Shown one piece after another: positions 18,936 to 28,428 of a DNA stretch of 55,413 bases. The stretch's first letter is position 1. Every line of letters begins with the position of its first letter. The notes under the pieces were generated by a model. That model was not told the DNA's origin. It saw nothing but the letters and a program-made list of their open reading frames with translations, and did not search any database. The position numbers were made by a program, and so were the translations under genes. Origin of the DNA: Roseomonas sp. (lineage in GTDB: Bacteria; Pseudomonadota; Alphaproteobacteria; Acetobacterales; Acetobacteraceae); assembly GCA_020249465.1 (NCBI GenBank), contig JADCFP010000105.1:1-55413 (forward strand), in the 5' to 3' direction.

Positions 18936-20510
18936 ATGGTTGGAAGCATGATTGGGCGTCGTACAGCTCTTGCTGGGACTGCGGGGCTGATGACCGCCGC
19001 ATTGATCCGCCCGCGTGAAGCGCGCGCCAGCAAGGCCGTGAATGTCGTCTTGGAATCCGAAGTTACCATTCTTGATCCCCATTTCATCACTGCCGCCATT
19101 ACCCGGACTTTCGGGTTGCATGTTTTTGACATGCTCTACGCCATGGATTCGAAGGGCAATATCCAGCCCCAGATGGTGGAAGCGCATCAGCTATCCTCAG
19201 ACCGGCTGCGTTGGGATTTTCGCCTGCGTGCAGGCTTGAAGTGGCATGATGGAACGCCGGTTACCGCGGCGGATTGTGTCGCCTCGCTCAATCGTTGGAT
19301 GCCGCGTGATGCTTTGGGGCGTACGCTGCGCGCTGCGCATGAACGCATCGAAGCGCCTGATGCGCGCAACTTTGCGATTCATCTGAAGGAACCCTTTCCA
19401 CTGATGCTCCAGGTATTGGGCAAGCCCAATGCGCCGCTGCCCGTTATGATACCGGAAAAGCTGGCGCGCATTCCGGGCGATCAACGTATCACCGAGGTAC
19501 TTGGGTCAGGGCCATTCAGGTTCCGTGCGGATTTGTGGCGGCCTGGTAGCCTGATGGTGCTGGAGAGGAATCCGGATTACATCCCCCGCCGTGAGATCCC
19601 GGATTTTCTCGCAGGCGGCAAGGATGTGAAGATTGATCAGCTTCTGCTGCGCGTCATGCCGGATCAGGCAACCGGCGCGACCGCCTTGATGGCGGGAGAG
19701 ATTGATTACCAACAATACCTTCCCTTCGATCTTCTGTCCCGGCTGGAACGTGCGCGTGGCGTCAAGCTCATGAGCTTCGGCGGTGTCGAGCAATTTCAGG
19801 GAAATTTCCGGCTGAATCACGCGGCTCCACCCTTTGATGATCCCGCGATCCGCAAGGTGCTTTGGAAGCTTGTGGATCAGAACGCCGTGCTGACGGCCAT
19901 TGGCGTGCCGCCGCAACATCGTGCGCCGCAATGCCCTTCCTTTTGGATGTGCGGTGCGCCACTGACAACAGGTGCTGGCGCGGCAGGCGCGGGACTGGAC
20001 ATTGAAGAGGCCAGGGCGGAACTTCGCGCGACATCCTATCGGGGGCAACCCGTTATCATCCTGGAAGTTGGTGGTTCCATCAGCCAGACAGCTGCGATGG
20101 TTTTGGCGCATAATATGCGCCAAGTTGGGTTCACCGTTGACGAGCAGGTGATGGATTGGGGTACGGTTCTGGCGCGTCGTGCTCGGCGGGATAATTGGTC
20201 AATGTTTTCTGTCTATTCGAATGGCACCGATATGTTGTCGCCGCTGACGCATTTCTATGTTGCCTCTACTTGCGCGGATTTTCCCGGCTGGTCCTGCGAC
20301 AATGCTGTGCCGCCAATGCTTCAGGCTTTTGCGCGGGCTGAAGATGATGCCACCCGCAAGCGGATTGCATCCGAACTACAGGAAGCCATGTATCGCCTGA
20401 CGCCAAATGTGATGTGGGGACAGTTTTCGATCCCCGCTGGATATCGAACAACGCTGAAGAATATGATCGAGTCCGCCTATCCAATGTTCTGGCAGGTTGA
20501 AAAAACCTGA
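18936..20510 (+). CDS. Peptide-type periplasmic binding protein (family 5), permease lost
   Basis: A 524-residue family-5 solute-binding protein with a twin-arginine-like signal (MIGRRTALAGTAGLMTAALI, cleavage near EARA). Domain motifs include TILDPHFIT, LKWHDGTPVTAADCV and SGPFRFRADLWRPGSL. The ATG at 18936 sits behind AAGGGGAG. The family's cognate permeases are most likely the decayed genes at 16067-17306, on the far side of the amidase gene. This receptor is therefore either a remnant that is still intact or now works with another importer. An 8-bp inverted repeat follows the gene. Confidence 0.88.
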   Translation: MVGSMIGRRTALAGTAGLMTAALIRPREARASKAVNVVLESEVTILDPHFITAAITRTFGLHVFDMLYAMDSKGNIQPQMVEAHQLSSDRLRWDFRLRAGLKWHDGTPVTAADCVASLNRWMPRDALGRTLRAAHERIEAPDARNFAIHLKEPFPLMLQVLGKPNAPLPVMIPEKLARIPGDQRITEVLGSGPFRFRADLWRPGSLMVLERNPDYIPRREIPDFLAGGKDVKIDQLLLRVMPDQATGATALMAGEIDYQQYLPFDLLSRLERARGVKLMSFGGVEQFQGNFRLNHAAPPFDDPAIRKVLWKLVDQNAVLTAIGVPPQHRAPQCPSFWMCGAPLTTGAGAAGAGLDIEEARAELRATSYRGQPVIILEVGGSISQTAAMVLAHNMRQVGFTVDEQVMDWGTVLARRARRDNWSMFSVYSNGTDMLSPLTHFYVASTCADFPGWSCDNAVPPMLQAFARAEDDATRKRIASELQEAMYRLTPNVMWGQFSIPAGYRTTLKNMIESAYPMFWQVEKT

Positions 20511-20519
20511 TGCACGCGG

Positions 20520-20559
20520 GGCTTATCCGGGACGGATTTGGTCGTGTTACCGATAAGCC
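20520..20559 (+). repeat. Inverted repeat between binding-protein genes
   Basis: GGCTTATC at 20520-20527 is repeated in inverse orientation as GATAAGCC at 20552-20559, with a 24-base loop. It lies in the short gap between the peptide-type binding protein and the next Bug gene. No T-run follows, so it is not a classical intrinsic terminator. It could be a processing or attenuation hairpin, or chance. Confidence 0.35.
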
Positions 20560-20609
20560 TTGTGCTCAAGATTGAACAATGGTGAGCCCTCATGGAACGG
20601 AGAGAGATC

Positions 20610-21602
20610 ATGCCTAAGATTGGGATCAAAATGCCGCGCCGCGCCTTGCTCGCCGCTGCACCGCTTACCTTTGTTGGCGCTGCTGCCAAGGCGCAAGCAG
20701 TTTGGACGCCACAGCAACCCATTCGTATCCTCATTGGCTATGCGCCTGGCGGTGCTGTGGATATTCTCGTGCGTATTGTCGCTGAGGGGCTGCAACGGGT
20801 CCGCGGCGTCAGCGTCATCCCCGAAATCCGCAGCGGCGCCTACGGCTTCATTGCAGCCCAGGCTGCGGCACGCGCCGCACCGGATGGGTATACATTGGCG
20901 AGTGCGATTATGGGCATGATGTGCGTGGCGCCTGCCATACCAGGCATCCCGATTCCACTTGACCTCGATCGTGATCTTACCCCGGTCACGGCGCTTGCCG
21001 GAACGCCCATGGCGCTTGTCGCGCGCCCGGACGCGCCCTTCAATGATCTTGAAGGCCTTGCCGCTTTTGCGCGTTCTCGGAACGGGGCTGCAACTTTTTC
21101 CTCGGCTGGGAATGGCTCCATCAATCATTTGGGCGGCGCCCTGATTGCGGGCGCACTTGGCGTGCAGATGACGCATGTATCCTATCGCGGTGGTGCGCCC
21201 GCCGCCTTGGATGTCTCCGCCGGGCGTATTGACATCATGGTTGCCAATGTTGCTGAAGTGGCACCCGCCATTCGCGCAGGTCAATTAAAGGGCATCGGCG
21301 TCACCGCAAGGGAAGCCTCGCCCCTGATGCCGGAATTGCCGCCATTGGCCGGAAAGCTGCCGGCGCTTGAAATCAATAATTGGTTCGGCTTGGCGGGGCC
21401 TGCAGGATTGCCAAGGGAAATCCGCGATGGCCTTGCGACCGCCTTCGCTGCAACCTTGGCGGACCCTCAAACTGCCCGCACCTTGGTGGAACGCGGCTTG
21501 CTGCCGCTTAGCGAAAACGGTGCAGTGTTTGAGGAGCGTATCAAACGTGATCGCGAAGCCTGGCGCCGTGTTGTACAAGCCAATAACATTCGCGGCGATT
21601 GA
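20610..21602 (+). CDS. Bug/TctC-family periplasmic binding protein
   Basis: A 330-residue orphan receptor of the tripartite tricarboxylate transporter family. It has a twin-arginine-like signal (MPRRALLAAAPLTFVGAAAK) and the conserved YAPGGAVDILVR, VSYRGGAPAALDV and ARPDAPFND segments. The ATG at 20610 follows GGAGAGAGATC; another ATG six codons upstream is possible. It lies directly upstream of hyuA and reads into it after 44 bp, so it may bind the substrate or a precursor for the HyuAB enzyme (inference from position). Confidence 0.88.
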   Translation: MPKIGIKMPRRALLAAAPLTFVGAAAKAQAVWTPQQPIRILIGYAPGGAVDILVRIVAEGLQRVRGVSVIPEIRSGAYGFIAAQAAARAAPDGYTLASAIMGMMCVAPAIPGIPIPLDLDRDLTPVTALAGTPMALVARPDAPFNDLEGLAAFARSRNGAATFSSAGNGSINHLGGALIAGALGVQMTHVSYRGGAPAALDVSAGRIDIMVANVAEVAPAIRAGQLKGIGVTAREASPLMPELPPLAGKLPALEINNWFGLAGPAGLPREIRDGLATAFAATLADPQTARTLVERGLLPLSENGAVFEERIKRDREAWRRVVQANNIRGD

Positions 21603-21646
21603 CGCCCTTTTACATCGAAGTCTTCTCTCTCGATTGGATTGGAAAT

Positions 21647-23722
21647 ATGTCTGCGCCTCTTTCACTCGGTATTGATATTGGTGGCACCTTCACGGACTTG
21701 GTTGTTCTGAACCCAAATGATGGCCGCGCGATCATCTGGAAGGAGAGTACCACGCCCGATGATCCGGCGCGTGGCACCATGCTCGGCCTCCAGCATCTGC
21801 TCAAAAAAGGTAATATCGCGCCCGCTTCCATTGGCCGTGTGGTGCATGCCACTACGCTTTTTACGAATGCGCTGATCGAAAGAAAGGGTGCGCTGACAGG
21901 ACTTTTGACCACCGCCGGCTTTGCGGATGTTCTTGAGATTGGCCGTGAACGTAAATACGAACTCTATGATCTGTTCCTGGAAATGCCGAAGCCTTTAGTA
22001 GCAAGGCCCCTGCGCCGAGAAGCGCATGAGCGGTTGGCGCCAGATGGGCAGGTTGAAATTCCGCTCGATATGGAAGCGATGGTACGAGAGGTCGCGTTTC
22101 TGGTAGATGCTGGTGTCACCAGCCTTGCCATTTGCTTCTTGCATGCTTACGCCAATCCAATCCATGAACGCATGGCGGCAGAGGCGATCAGACAAAGATT
22201 TCCAAGCCTCTCGATCACCTTATCATCGGATATTGCGCCAGAGATTCGGGAATATCCACGCTGCGTGACGACCGTCGCAAATGCCTATGTGCGGCCAATC
22301 GCCGAAATATATCTTGAGAATTTGGAGAGGGCGCTGAAACAAGTCGGCGTAGCTGGATCGCTATTTCTGATGCTGTCCAATGGCGGCTTAACCCATGTTG
22401 CTGAGGCAAAGCGCGCGCCGGTGCAGTTGCTGGAAAGCGGCCCGGCGGCTGGCGCGCTTGCCGGGGCGTGGTTTGGCCGGCATGCCGGGCTGGATCGTGT
22501 CCTGGCTTTCGATATGGGCGGAACCACGGCCAAGCTTGCCCTGGTGGATGATGGTGAGCCCCTGGTGGCTTGGGGCTTTGAGGCAGCGCGCACCAAACGT
22601 TTCCTCCGCGGCAGCGGCCTACCCATTCAAATTGCCACCGTGGAGTTGATCGAAATCGGCGCCGGCGGCGGTTCCATCGCGCGCCGCAGTGACCTTGGCA
22701 CGCTGCATGTCGGGCCCGAAAGCGCAGGTGCTCAACCCGGGCCAGTCTGTTATGCCAGGGGTGGGCAGGAACCGACTGTGACGGATAGCGATTTATCGCT
22801 CGGCTATTTGAATGCGGATTTCTTCCTTGGTGGCGCAATGCAGATTGATTTAGCGGGCGCGGAACGGGCACTCGGGTCGCTTGCCAGTAGCATGGGCTTG
22901 GAAGCCTTGCGGGGAGCCTCTGGCATCCATGATGTGGTGAATGAAAACATGGCAGGTGCCGCGCGTGTGGCGATCGCAGAGCGCGGCCGTGTGCCGCAGG
23001 ACTACGCCTTGCTTGCCACAGGCGGCGCCGCGCCGGTGCATGCCTGGCATGTTGCGCGCAAACTTGAGATCAAGCGTGTCATTTGCCCACCCGGCGCCGG
23101 TGCCGGCAGCACGATTGGTATGCTGATGGCGCCCGCCCGTATTGATCGTGTAGCGTCCTTCAACATGCCGCTCGCCAGCGCAGACCTAAGTGCGGTTGAT
23201 GCGATCTTCTTCGGATTGGAAAAGGATGGCATGGCGGTTATTCACGAAACGGGCGCTGATATGGCAAAGGCTCGTCTGCGGCGTTTGGCTGATATGCGCT
23301 ATATCGGACAGGGTTTTGAAATCACCGTGATGCTCGATGCGGAACTCGATCAGCAGGGCATACTTGCCGCGTTTGAAACAGCTTATGGAAAGCTATTTGG
23401 CCGAACACCACCAGGGGCGGCGGTGCAATTCGTTGCCCTTCGCGTATCTGTAACTGCCCTCATGCCTGGTGCTGGGGGTAAGCTGCGCTTGGATGGGCAG
23501 GGCTCCGGTGATTCGGCGCTCAAGGGCTATCGCGATGTCTATTATGCCGATCTTGAAGAAAAGCGCAGCACGCCTGTTTATGATCGTTATGCCCTGGCGC
23601 CCGGCACACACATCACCGGTCCTGCGGTATTCGAGGAAAATGAGAGCACCTTCATCGTTGGTCCCGGCGCGCGTATTTCGCTTTTACCTGAGGGATCAAT
23701 CATGGCGGAGTATGTGTCATGA
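21647..23722 (+). CDS. hyuA: Hydantoinase/oxoprolinase subunit A (HyuA)
   Basis: The 691-residue ATP-binding subunit of the N-methylhydantoinase/5-oxoprolinase/acetone carboxylase family. It activates a lactam or imide carbonyl with ATP for ring opening. The actin-like ATPase motifs are intact: SLGIDIGGTFTDLVV at the N-terminus, VHATTLFTNALIERKG, and the second phosphate motif FDMGGTTAK near residue 290. GAGGGSIA follows, and the C-terminal domain ends with TGPAVFEENESTFIV. It starts at the ATG at 21647, which lacks a strong ribosome-binding site. It overlaps hyuB by 4 bp. The substrate (hydantoin, oxoproline or a related cyclic amide) is not readable from the sequence. Confidence 0.92.
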   Translation: MSAPLSLGIDIGGTFTDLVVLNPNDGRAIIWKESTTPDDPARGTMLGLQHLLKKGNIAPASIGRVVHATTLFTNALIERKGALTGLLTTAGFADVLEIGRERKYELYDLFLEMPKPLVARPLRREAHERLAPDGQVEIPLDMEAMVREVAFLVDAGVTSLAICFLHAYANPIHERMAAEAIRQRFPSLSITLSSDIAPEIREYPRCVTTVANAYVRPIAEIYLENLERALKQVGVAGSLFLMLSNGGLTHVAEAKRAPVQLLESGPAAGALAGAWFGRHAGLDRVLAFDMGGTTAKLALVDDGEPLVAWGFEAARTKRFLRGSGLPIQIATVELIEIGAGGGSIARRSDLGTLHVGPESAGAQPGPVCYARGGQEPTVTDSDLSLGYLNADFFLGGAMQIDLAGAERALGSLASSMGLEALRGASGIHDVVNENMAGAARVAIAERGRVPQDYALLATGGAAPVHAWHVARKLEIKRVICPPGAGAGSTIGMLMAPARIDRVASFNMPLASADLSAVDAIFFGLEKDGMAVIHETGADMAKARLRRLADMRYIGQGFEITVMLDAELDQQGILAAFETAYGKLFGRTPPGAAVQFVALRVSVTALMPGAGGKLRLDGQGSGDSALKGYRDVYYADLEEKRSTPVYDRYALAPGTHITGPAVFEENESTFIVGPGARISLLPEGSIMAEYVS

Positions 23723-25338
23723 TGAGGGAGACGCCACGCCAATTTGATGCTGTGGAACTTGAACTGCTCTGGCGCCGACTGATATCACTTGTGGATGAAG
23801 CCGCGGCGGCACTGGTGCGGACAAGTTTTTCGACGCTAGTCCGTGAGAGCTATGATTTTTCCTGCATTGTGACAGATGCAACCGGGCAGAGCCTAGTGCA
23901 GGCAACAGAGAGCATTCCAAGCTTTATCGGCACATTGCCGGAAACGGTGAAGCACTTCCTCAAATTCTTCCCGCCGGAAACGCTCAATCCGGGTGATGTC
24001 CTGATCACCAATGATATCTGGCTCGGTACTGGGCATTTGCCCGATATCACCGTCGCCAAGCCGATTTTCCGTTACAGCAAGCTGGTGGCTTTTAGTGCGT
24101 CTACCGCGCATGCGCCGGATATAGGCGGCAAGATCCGTAGCCCCGAACCGCGAGAAGTTTTTGAGGAAGGCTTGCAAATCCCCCCCTTGAAACTCATGCG
24201 TGCCGGGGAAGTGGATGAGACGCTTGCCACAATCCTGCGCAAGAATGTGCGTACCCCTGAACAGACCATGGGCGATCTTTGGGCGCAGGTTGTTGCCCTG
24301 GATTTGATGGAAGAACGCCTTCATATCCTGATGGAGCAGGCAGGGCTTGATGATCTTGCTACATTGGCTGCAGAAATTCATGCGCGTTGCGAAGCGGCAA
24401 TGCGTTCCGCCATCGCTGCCCTACCTGATGGTACCTACAGCAGTGAATTGCAGACCGATGGCCTGATGGATAAACCCGTCACACTGAAGCTTTCCCTCAC
24501 GATTGAGGGTGATCGGATCATTGCCGATTATACCGGGACGGATGCACAGGTGGATCGGGCGATCAATTGTGCGCTCTGCTACACTTATGCAATGACCATG
24601 TATGGGGTGAAGGTTTGTACCAGTCCCAATCTGCCGAATAATGAAGGCGCCTGGCGCCCGATTTCCATCATTGCGCCTGATGGCTGCATTGTGAACCCGG
24701 TATTTCCCGCTTCAGGTGGTTCGCGGATGCTGATCGGGCATTATCTTCCTATGCTGGTATTTGGCTGCCTTGGGCAGATTGTACCCGAACGTGTCATGGC
24801 AGCTTGCGGATCGCCCATGTGGGGCATGAACCAGTCAGGCGTCAATGCGCATGGCAAGCCCTATGCCAATATGTTTTTCTATAATGGCGGCATGGGTGCC
24901 AATATGCGTGGCGATGGCATATCCTGCCTTTCCTGGCCTTCGAATGTTTCATCTACCGCCATCGAAATCACTGAACACATTGCGCCCCTGCGTGTTCACT
25001 ATAAGCGTCTGCGTCCAGATAGCGGCGGGCAGGGGCGGCATCGTGGTGGGCTTGGTCAGGAAATCGCACTGGAAAGCCGATCAGAAACGCCGATTGCTGT
25101 TTCATTCCTTGCAGAGCGCACAATCTTTCCGGCCTTTGGCATTGAAGGTGGGCAAGCCGGCGCACCCGGCGTGCTGCGCATCAATGGGGATAAGGTGGAT
25201 CCCAAAAAGCAATACGTTCTGTCGCGAGGTGATACCGTCATCCTGGCAACACCAGGCGGCGGCGGACATGGTGATTCCGAGCAACGCGATAGGCTGGCGC
25301 GTGAGGATGATATAAAGGCTGGGTATACCTCGCAGTAG
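23719..25338 (+). CDS. hyuB: Hydantoinase/oxoprolinase subunit B (HyuB)
   Basis: A 539-residue partner subunit of HyuA, carrying the amidohydrolase-like half of the enzyme. Family motifs include SFSTLVRESYDFSC near the N-terminus, the GDVLITNDIWLGTGHLPDIT block, the AHAPDIGG segment, and the C-terminal ATPGGGGHGD motif. The gene has tandem ATGs at 23719 and 23722; the first overlaps the hyuA stop (ATGA). The tight coupling with hyuA and the preceding Bug receptor supports a three-gene transcription unit for uptake and opening of a cyclic amide. No acetone carboxylase gamma subunit is present, arguing against that family member. Confidence 0.92.
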   Translation: MMRETPRQFDAVELELLWRRLISLVDEAAAALVRTSFSTLVRESYDFSCIVTDATGQSLVQATESIPSFIGTLPETVKHFLKFFPPETLNPGDVLITNDIWLGTGHLPDITVAKPIFRYSKLVAFSASTAHAPDIGGKIRSPEPREVFEEGLQIPPLKLMRAGEVDETLATILRKNVRTPEQTMGDLWAQVVALDLMEERLHILMEQAGLDDLATLAAEIHARCEAAMRSAIAALPDGTYSSELQTDGLMDKPVTLKLSLTIEGDRIIADYTGTDAQVDRAINCALCYTYAMTMYGVKVCTSPNLPNNEGAWRPISIIAPDGCIVNPVFPASGGSRMLIGHYLPMLVFGCLGQIVPERVMAACGSPMWGMNQSGVNAHGKPYANMFFYNGGMGANMRGDGISCLSWPSNVSSTAIEITEHIAPLRVHYKRLRPDSGGQGRHRGGLGQEIALESRSETPIAVSFLAERTIFPAFGIEGGQAGAPGVLRINGDKVDPKKQYVLSRGDTVILATPGGGGHGDSEQRDRLAREDDIKAGYTSQ

Positions 25339-25582
25339 CGCGGTCTGCGCATAACGCGCTGCGAGGACATATTGGTATCGTGAGCTTTGTCTTCGATTAT
25401 ACCTTATTCGTGATCAATCTATGGCCGGAGTAGCCTCATTATGGATCAGTAGTCTCGGTTGCGTCGGGCGGGGCCTCGCGTGACGGCGCCTCTTTAGATG
25501 ATCAGTGCGGCACCTAGCGACCAGTAAGCAAAATCAGCACTGTCACGTGCAGTGCATTCGCCCAACCTAAATGATCCAGGAC
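25339..25582. other. Convergent intergenic region, nothing recognised
   Basis: The 244 bp lie between the converging hyuB and acyl-CoA ligase genes. No open frame with family resemblance, no T-tailed hairpin and no tRNA were found. It has more stop codons in all frames than its surroundings and a slightly uneven composition (a GC-rich block around 25459-25495 within AT-richer flanks), so it may include remnants of deleted sequence. Confidence 0.35.
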
Positions 25583-27523
25583 CTAGGCCCTGATATGTTG
25601 CGCTCTTCGAGGAGCCAAGTGTTCAAGGCTCTCAATGGAAGTCGGGTTATCAAGCGCGGTAAGATCGCCTGGTGACTTTCCGGTATAAATATTCCGGATG
25701 ACACGCCGCATGACCTTCTGGCTGCGCGTTTTCGGCAATTCGTTCAAAAGATGCACTGCTGCCGGACGGAAAGCGCGGCTGAGGCGCGCTTCAATGGCGC
25801 GCGCCGCAAGTTCTGGTAATTCCTCTGGTGCATCTGGCTTAGGTACCAGGAACACCACCAATACCTGACCTTTGGCAGCATCCTCAATGCCAATTGCCGC
25901 GGCCTCGGCAACGCCTGCCACGCCCAGCAGAACCTCCTCAACTTCCGCTGATCCAAGCCGTTTGCCAGCAATCTTGAGCGTATCATCCGATCTGCCGCGA
26001 AGGAAAAACAAGTCATCCTTGGTTCGAATGGCGAGGTCACCATGCACCCAGGTATCGGGAAACTGCGACCAATAGGTTTCAAGATAACGGTCCCGATCGC
26101 GCCAAAAGGCCTGCGTCATACCAACAAAAGGGGCGATTACGACGAGCTCGCCCACTGCGTCACGCAGCGACTGTCCCTGCGTATCAAGCACATCAACGCG
26201 TATCCCCGGAGAGATGGAATTGAAGCCGGAGGGTATGATAGGTCGCACTACTACATTCGAAAGCAAGCCACCTGATACTTCCGTGCCACCGGTATAATTG
26301 ATCACGGGGCAATGCCTGGCACCCACTTCGTTTTGGAACCAAAGGAAATGCTCGGGATCAATGCCTTCCCCCGCCGTGATCAAAAGGCGTAATGACGAAC
26401 GGTCTGGCTTAAGAGCTTGATCGCAATGTAGCCGCAACGCCCTGATCAGAGTGGGTGAGGCTCCATAATGGCTGACCTGGTGGCGCTCAATCAAGCCAAG
26501 CATGCGCGACCAATCCGGAAAATCCGGCGCGCCGTCATAACAAACCAAGGTAGCGCCGCGCATAAGAGCAGAAGTCAGTATCAGCGACCCGGCGATCCAT
26601 CCCATATCGGCGGGCCAACAAAAGCGATCGCCTGGTCCGATATCGAAATGAATTGTAGCATCATGGGCAATCTTAAGCGGAAAACTGCCATGCGTATGTA
26701 CCGCACCCTTAGGCTTGCCGGTAGTGCCTGAGGTATAGATGACCATCATGGGATCATTCGGATCCATGGAGATGGGTAAATCAGAATCAGGGGAAGTTTC
26801 AATCTCCCTCCAAGGAATCGCATCTGGTATGGTGGAACCTTCCGGTGCATCGCCAAGCAGGATGAGGTATTGAAGCGCCGGCAGCATTGGGCGTACATCA
26901 CGAATGATGGCCGCTATATCAACAAAGCGGCCTCTCCGCATGAAGCCCGCCGTGGCAATAAACGCCTTGGCGTCACAGCCCGAAAGGCGTGATCGAATCG
27001 CATCCACACCAAAGCCACTGAAAAGCGGTGCAGCAATTGCACCAAGGGCAGAAATGCCCAGAAAGGAAATTACCGCTTCGATCCCGCCTTGCATCAGCAA
27101 GCCTATACGATCACCGCGCCCCAAGCCAAGGCGTCGTAAGCCGGCGGCAAAGCCAAGGACGCGTTGCCGCAATTCCGTATAATTCAGGTGAATGATGCGG
27201 CCATTTTCGCATTCAGCCACGATGGCCGCTTGATCCTTCGTGGTAGGATCATCGGCATAGGCAAGGATGGTATCCACCCAGTTCAATGCGCCGCCAGGGA
27301 ACCATTTCGGAAAAGGCAAGCCCTCTGATAAATCCACATAGGCTTCAGGGGCACAGCGCCACTTGATACCAAGAAAGCGGTTCACTTCCTGCCAATAGGC
27401 AGCGGGATTTTCAATGGAAAACTGATAAAGCGCATCATAATTCGGCAAGCCAAGCCGTCGGATCAGTTTGGTGACCTGCGCGCGCTCAATTATCTCCTGC
27501 GGCGGCTGCCAGACCTCGCTCAT
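25583..27523 (-). CDS. Acetoacetyl-CoA-synthetase-like AMP-forming acyl-CoA ligase
   Basis: A 646-residue adenylate-forming ligase that activates a carboxylic acid as acyl-AMP and then acyl-CoA. It has the acetyl-CoA-synthetase-type N-terminal domain, the P-loop (IYTSGTTGKPKGAVHTHG), the adenine-binding NYTGGTEVSGG segment, the hinge GRSDDTLKIAGKR and the C-terminal catalytic Lys region (PKTRSQKVMRR). Among ligases it looks closest to acetoacetyl-CoA synthetases, but the true acid is unknown. The ATG at 27523 overlaps the stop of the upstream dehydrogenase gene by 4 bp. It is the third gene of an SDR-dehydrogenase-ligase operon, and a paralogue lies at 32126-34072. Confidence 0.88.
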   Translation of the reverse strand: MSEVWQPPQEIIERAQVTKLIRRLGLPNYDALYQFSIENPAAYWQEVNRFLGIKWRCAPEAYVDLSEGLPFPKWFPGGALNWVDTILAYADDPTTKDQAAIVAECENGRIIHLNYTELRQRVLGFAAGLRRLGLGRGDRIGLLMQGGIEAVISFLGISALGAIAAPLFSGFGVDAIRSRLSGCDAKAFIATAGFMRRGRFVDIAAIIRDVRPMLPALQYLILLGDAPEGSTIPDAIPWREIETSPDSDLPISMDPNDPMMVIYTSGTTGKPKGAVHTHGSFPLKIAHDATIHFDIGPGDRFCWPADMGWIAGSLILTSALMRGATLVCYDGAPDFPDWSRMLGLIERHQVSHYGASPTLIRALRLHCDQALKPDRSSLRLLITAGEGIDPEHFLWFQNEVGARHCPVINYTGGTEVSGGLLSNVVVRPIIPSGFNSISPGIRVDVLDTQGQSLRDAVGELVVIAPFVGMTQAFWRDRDRYLETYWSQFPDTWVHGDLAIRTKDDLFFLRGRSDDTLKIAGKRLGSAEVEEVLLGVAGVAEAAAIGIEDAAKGQVLVVFLVPKPDAPEELPELAARAIEARLSRAFRPAAVHLLNELPKTRSQKVMRRVIRNIYTGKSPGDLTALDNPTSIESLEHLAPRRAQHIRA

Positions 27524-28428
27524 TTCGGGGGCTTCCCACAAATCTCTGCACCAGCCCAGGCTTCCATGAAGGTCGCGAGTTCCGACATATCGCGAGCGCC
27601 AGCACCCTGGCTTGCAGCGAAGCGCCATAAGCGCGATGTCTGTTCAAGCCCCCACATTGGGACGTTCAGCCGTTTGGCTTCCTCAAGGCCGAGACTCACA
27701 TCCTTGTCTAGCACATCAATGGTGGCACCGTAGCCAAAGCGGCGCGATAGAATACATGCCATGACCTGTTCCGAAACATAACTCCGGCCTGTGCCGGCAT
27801 TCACCACATCTACCATCAGATCTGCGTCAAGGCCGCCCTTGGCGCCCATCGCGAAGGCTTCAAACGCCGTTACCATATTTGCTGCCACAAGCATGTTATT
27901 GACAAGTTTCATCAATTGCCCCGCGCCAATTTCCTCGCCCAGCCGAAAGACTTTTTTGCCCATCTTCAAAAGAATAGGTCCTAATTCATCTATCAGCGCC
28001 GCCTTGCCAGCCGCCATCATTACGAGACTGCCTGCACGTGCGCCTGGCGGACCACCGCTAATGGGCGCGTCAACAAAGCCTATCTTCCGGCCTTCAAGCT
28101 GCTGCCCGATGCGATGCACTGCCCTTGTGCCAATAGTGGACATCTCCGCATGGATGCGAACGGATTTACCATGAATAAGGCCATCTGCACCAAAGGCTGC
28201 TGCTTCGCTGATTTCTGCACTTGGCAGGCATGCAAAAATGATTTCAGCCTCATCTGCCATCGCCTTCGGTGATGTGAAAGCGCGTGCCCCACGCGCCACA
28301 AACACTGCCATGGCGTCTGGCCGCGGATCATGCACGTGCAGAAGGATATCCGGTCCAAACAGACGCTCCGCCATCGGTGCGCCCATTTGGCCCAGACCCA
28401 GAAAGCCAATTTTGAGAGGCTGTGGCAT
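27520..28428 (-). CDS. 3-hydroxyisobutyrate-dehydrogenase-like NAD(P) oxidoreductase
   Basis: A 302-residue beta-hydroxyacid dehydrogenase. It has the nucleotide-binding motif GFLGLGQMGAPMA at the N-terminus, the substrate motif DAPISGGPPGARAG, and the catalytic Lys in GAGQLMKLVNNML. Such enzymes oxidise 3-hydroxyisobutyrate, tartronate semialdehyde, 6-phosphogluconate-like acids or related compounds. The ATG at 28428 shares one base with the preceding SDR stop (TGATG); a GTG one codon earlier is also possible. It sits between an SDR and a CoA ligase in one operon, suggesting a hydroxy-acid intermediate. Confidence 0.88.
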   Translation of the reverse strand: MPQPLKIGFLGLGQMGAPMAERLFGPDILLHVHDPRPDAMAVFVARGARAFTSPKAMADEAEIIFACLPSAEISEAAAFGADGLIHGKSVRIHAEMSTIGTRAVHRIGQQLEGRKIGFVDAPISGGPPGARAGSLVMMAAGKAALIDELGPILLKMGKKVFRLGEEIGAGQLMKLVNNMLVAANMVTAFEAFAMGAKGGLDADLMVDVVNAGTGRSYVSEQVMACILSRRFGYGATIDVLDKDVSLGLEEAKRLNVPMWGLEQTSRLWRFAASQGAGARDMSELATFMEAWAGAEICGKPPK

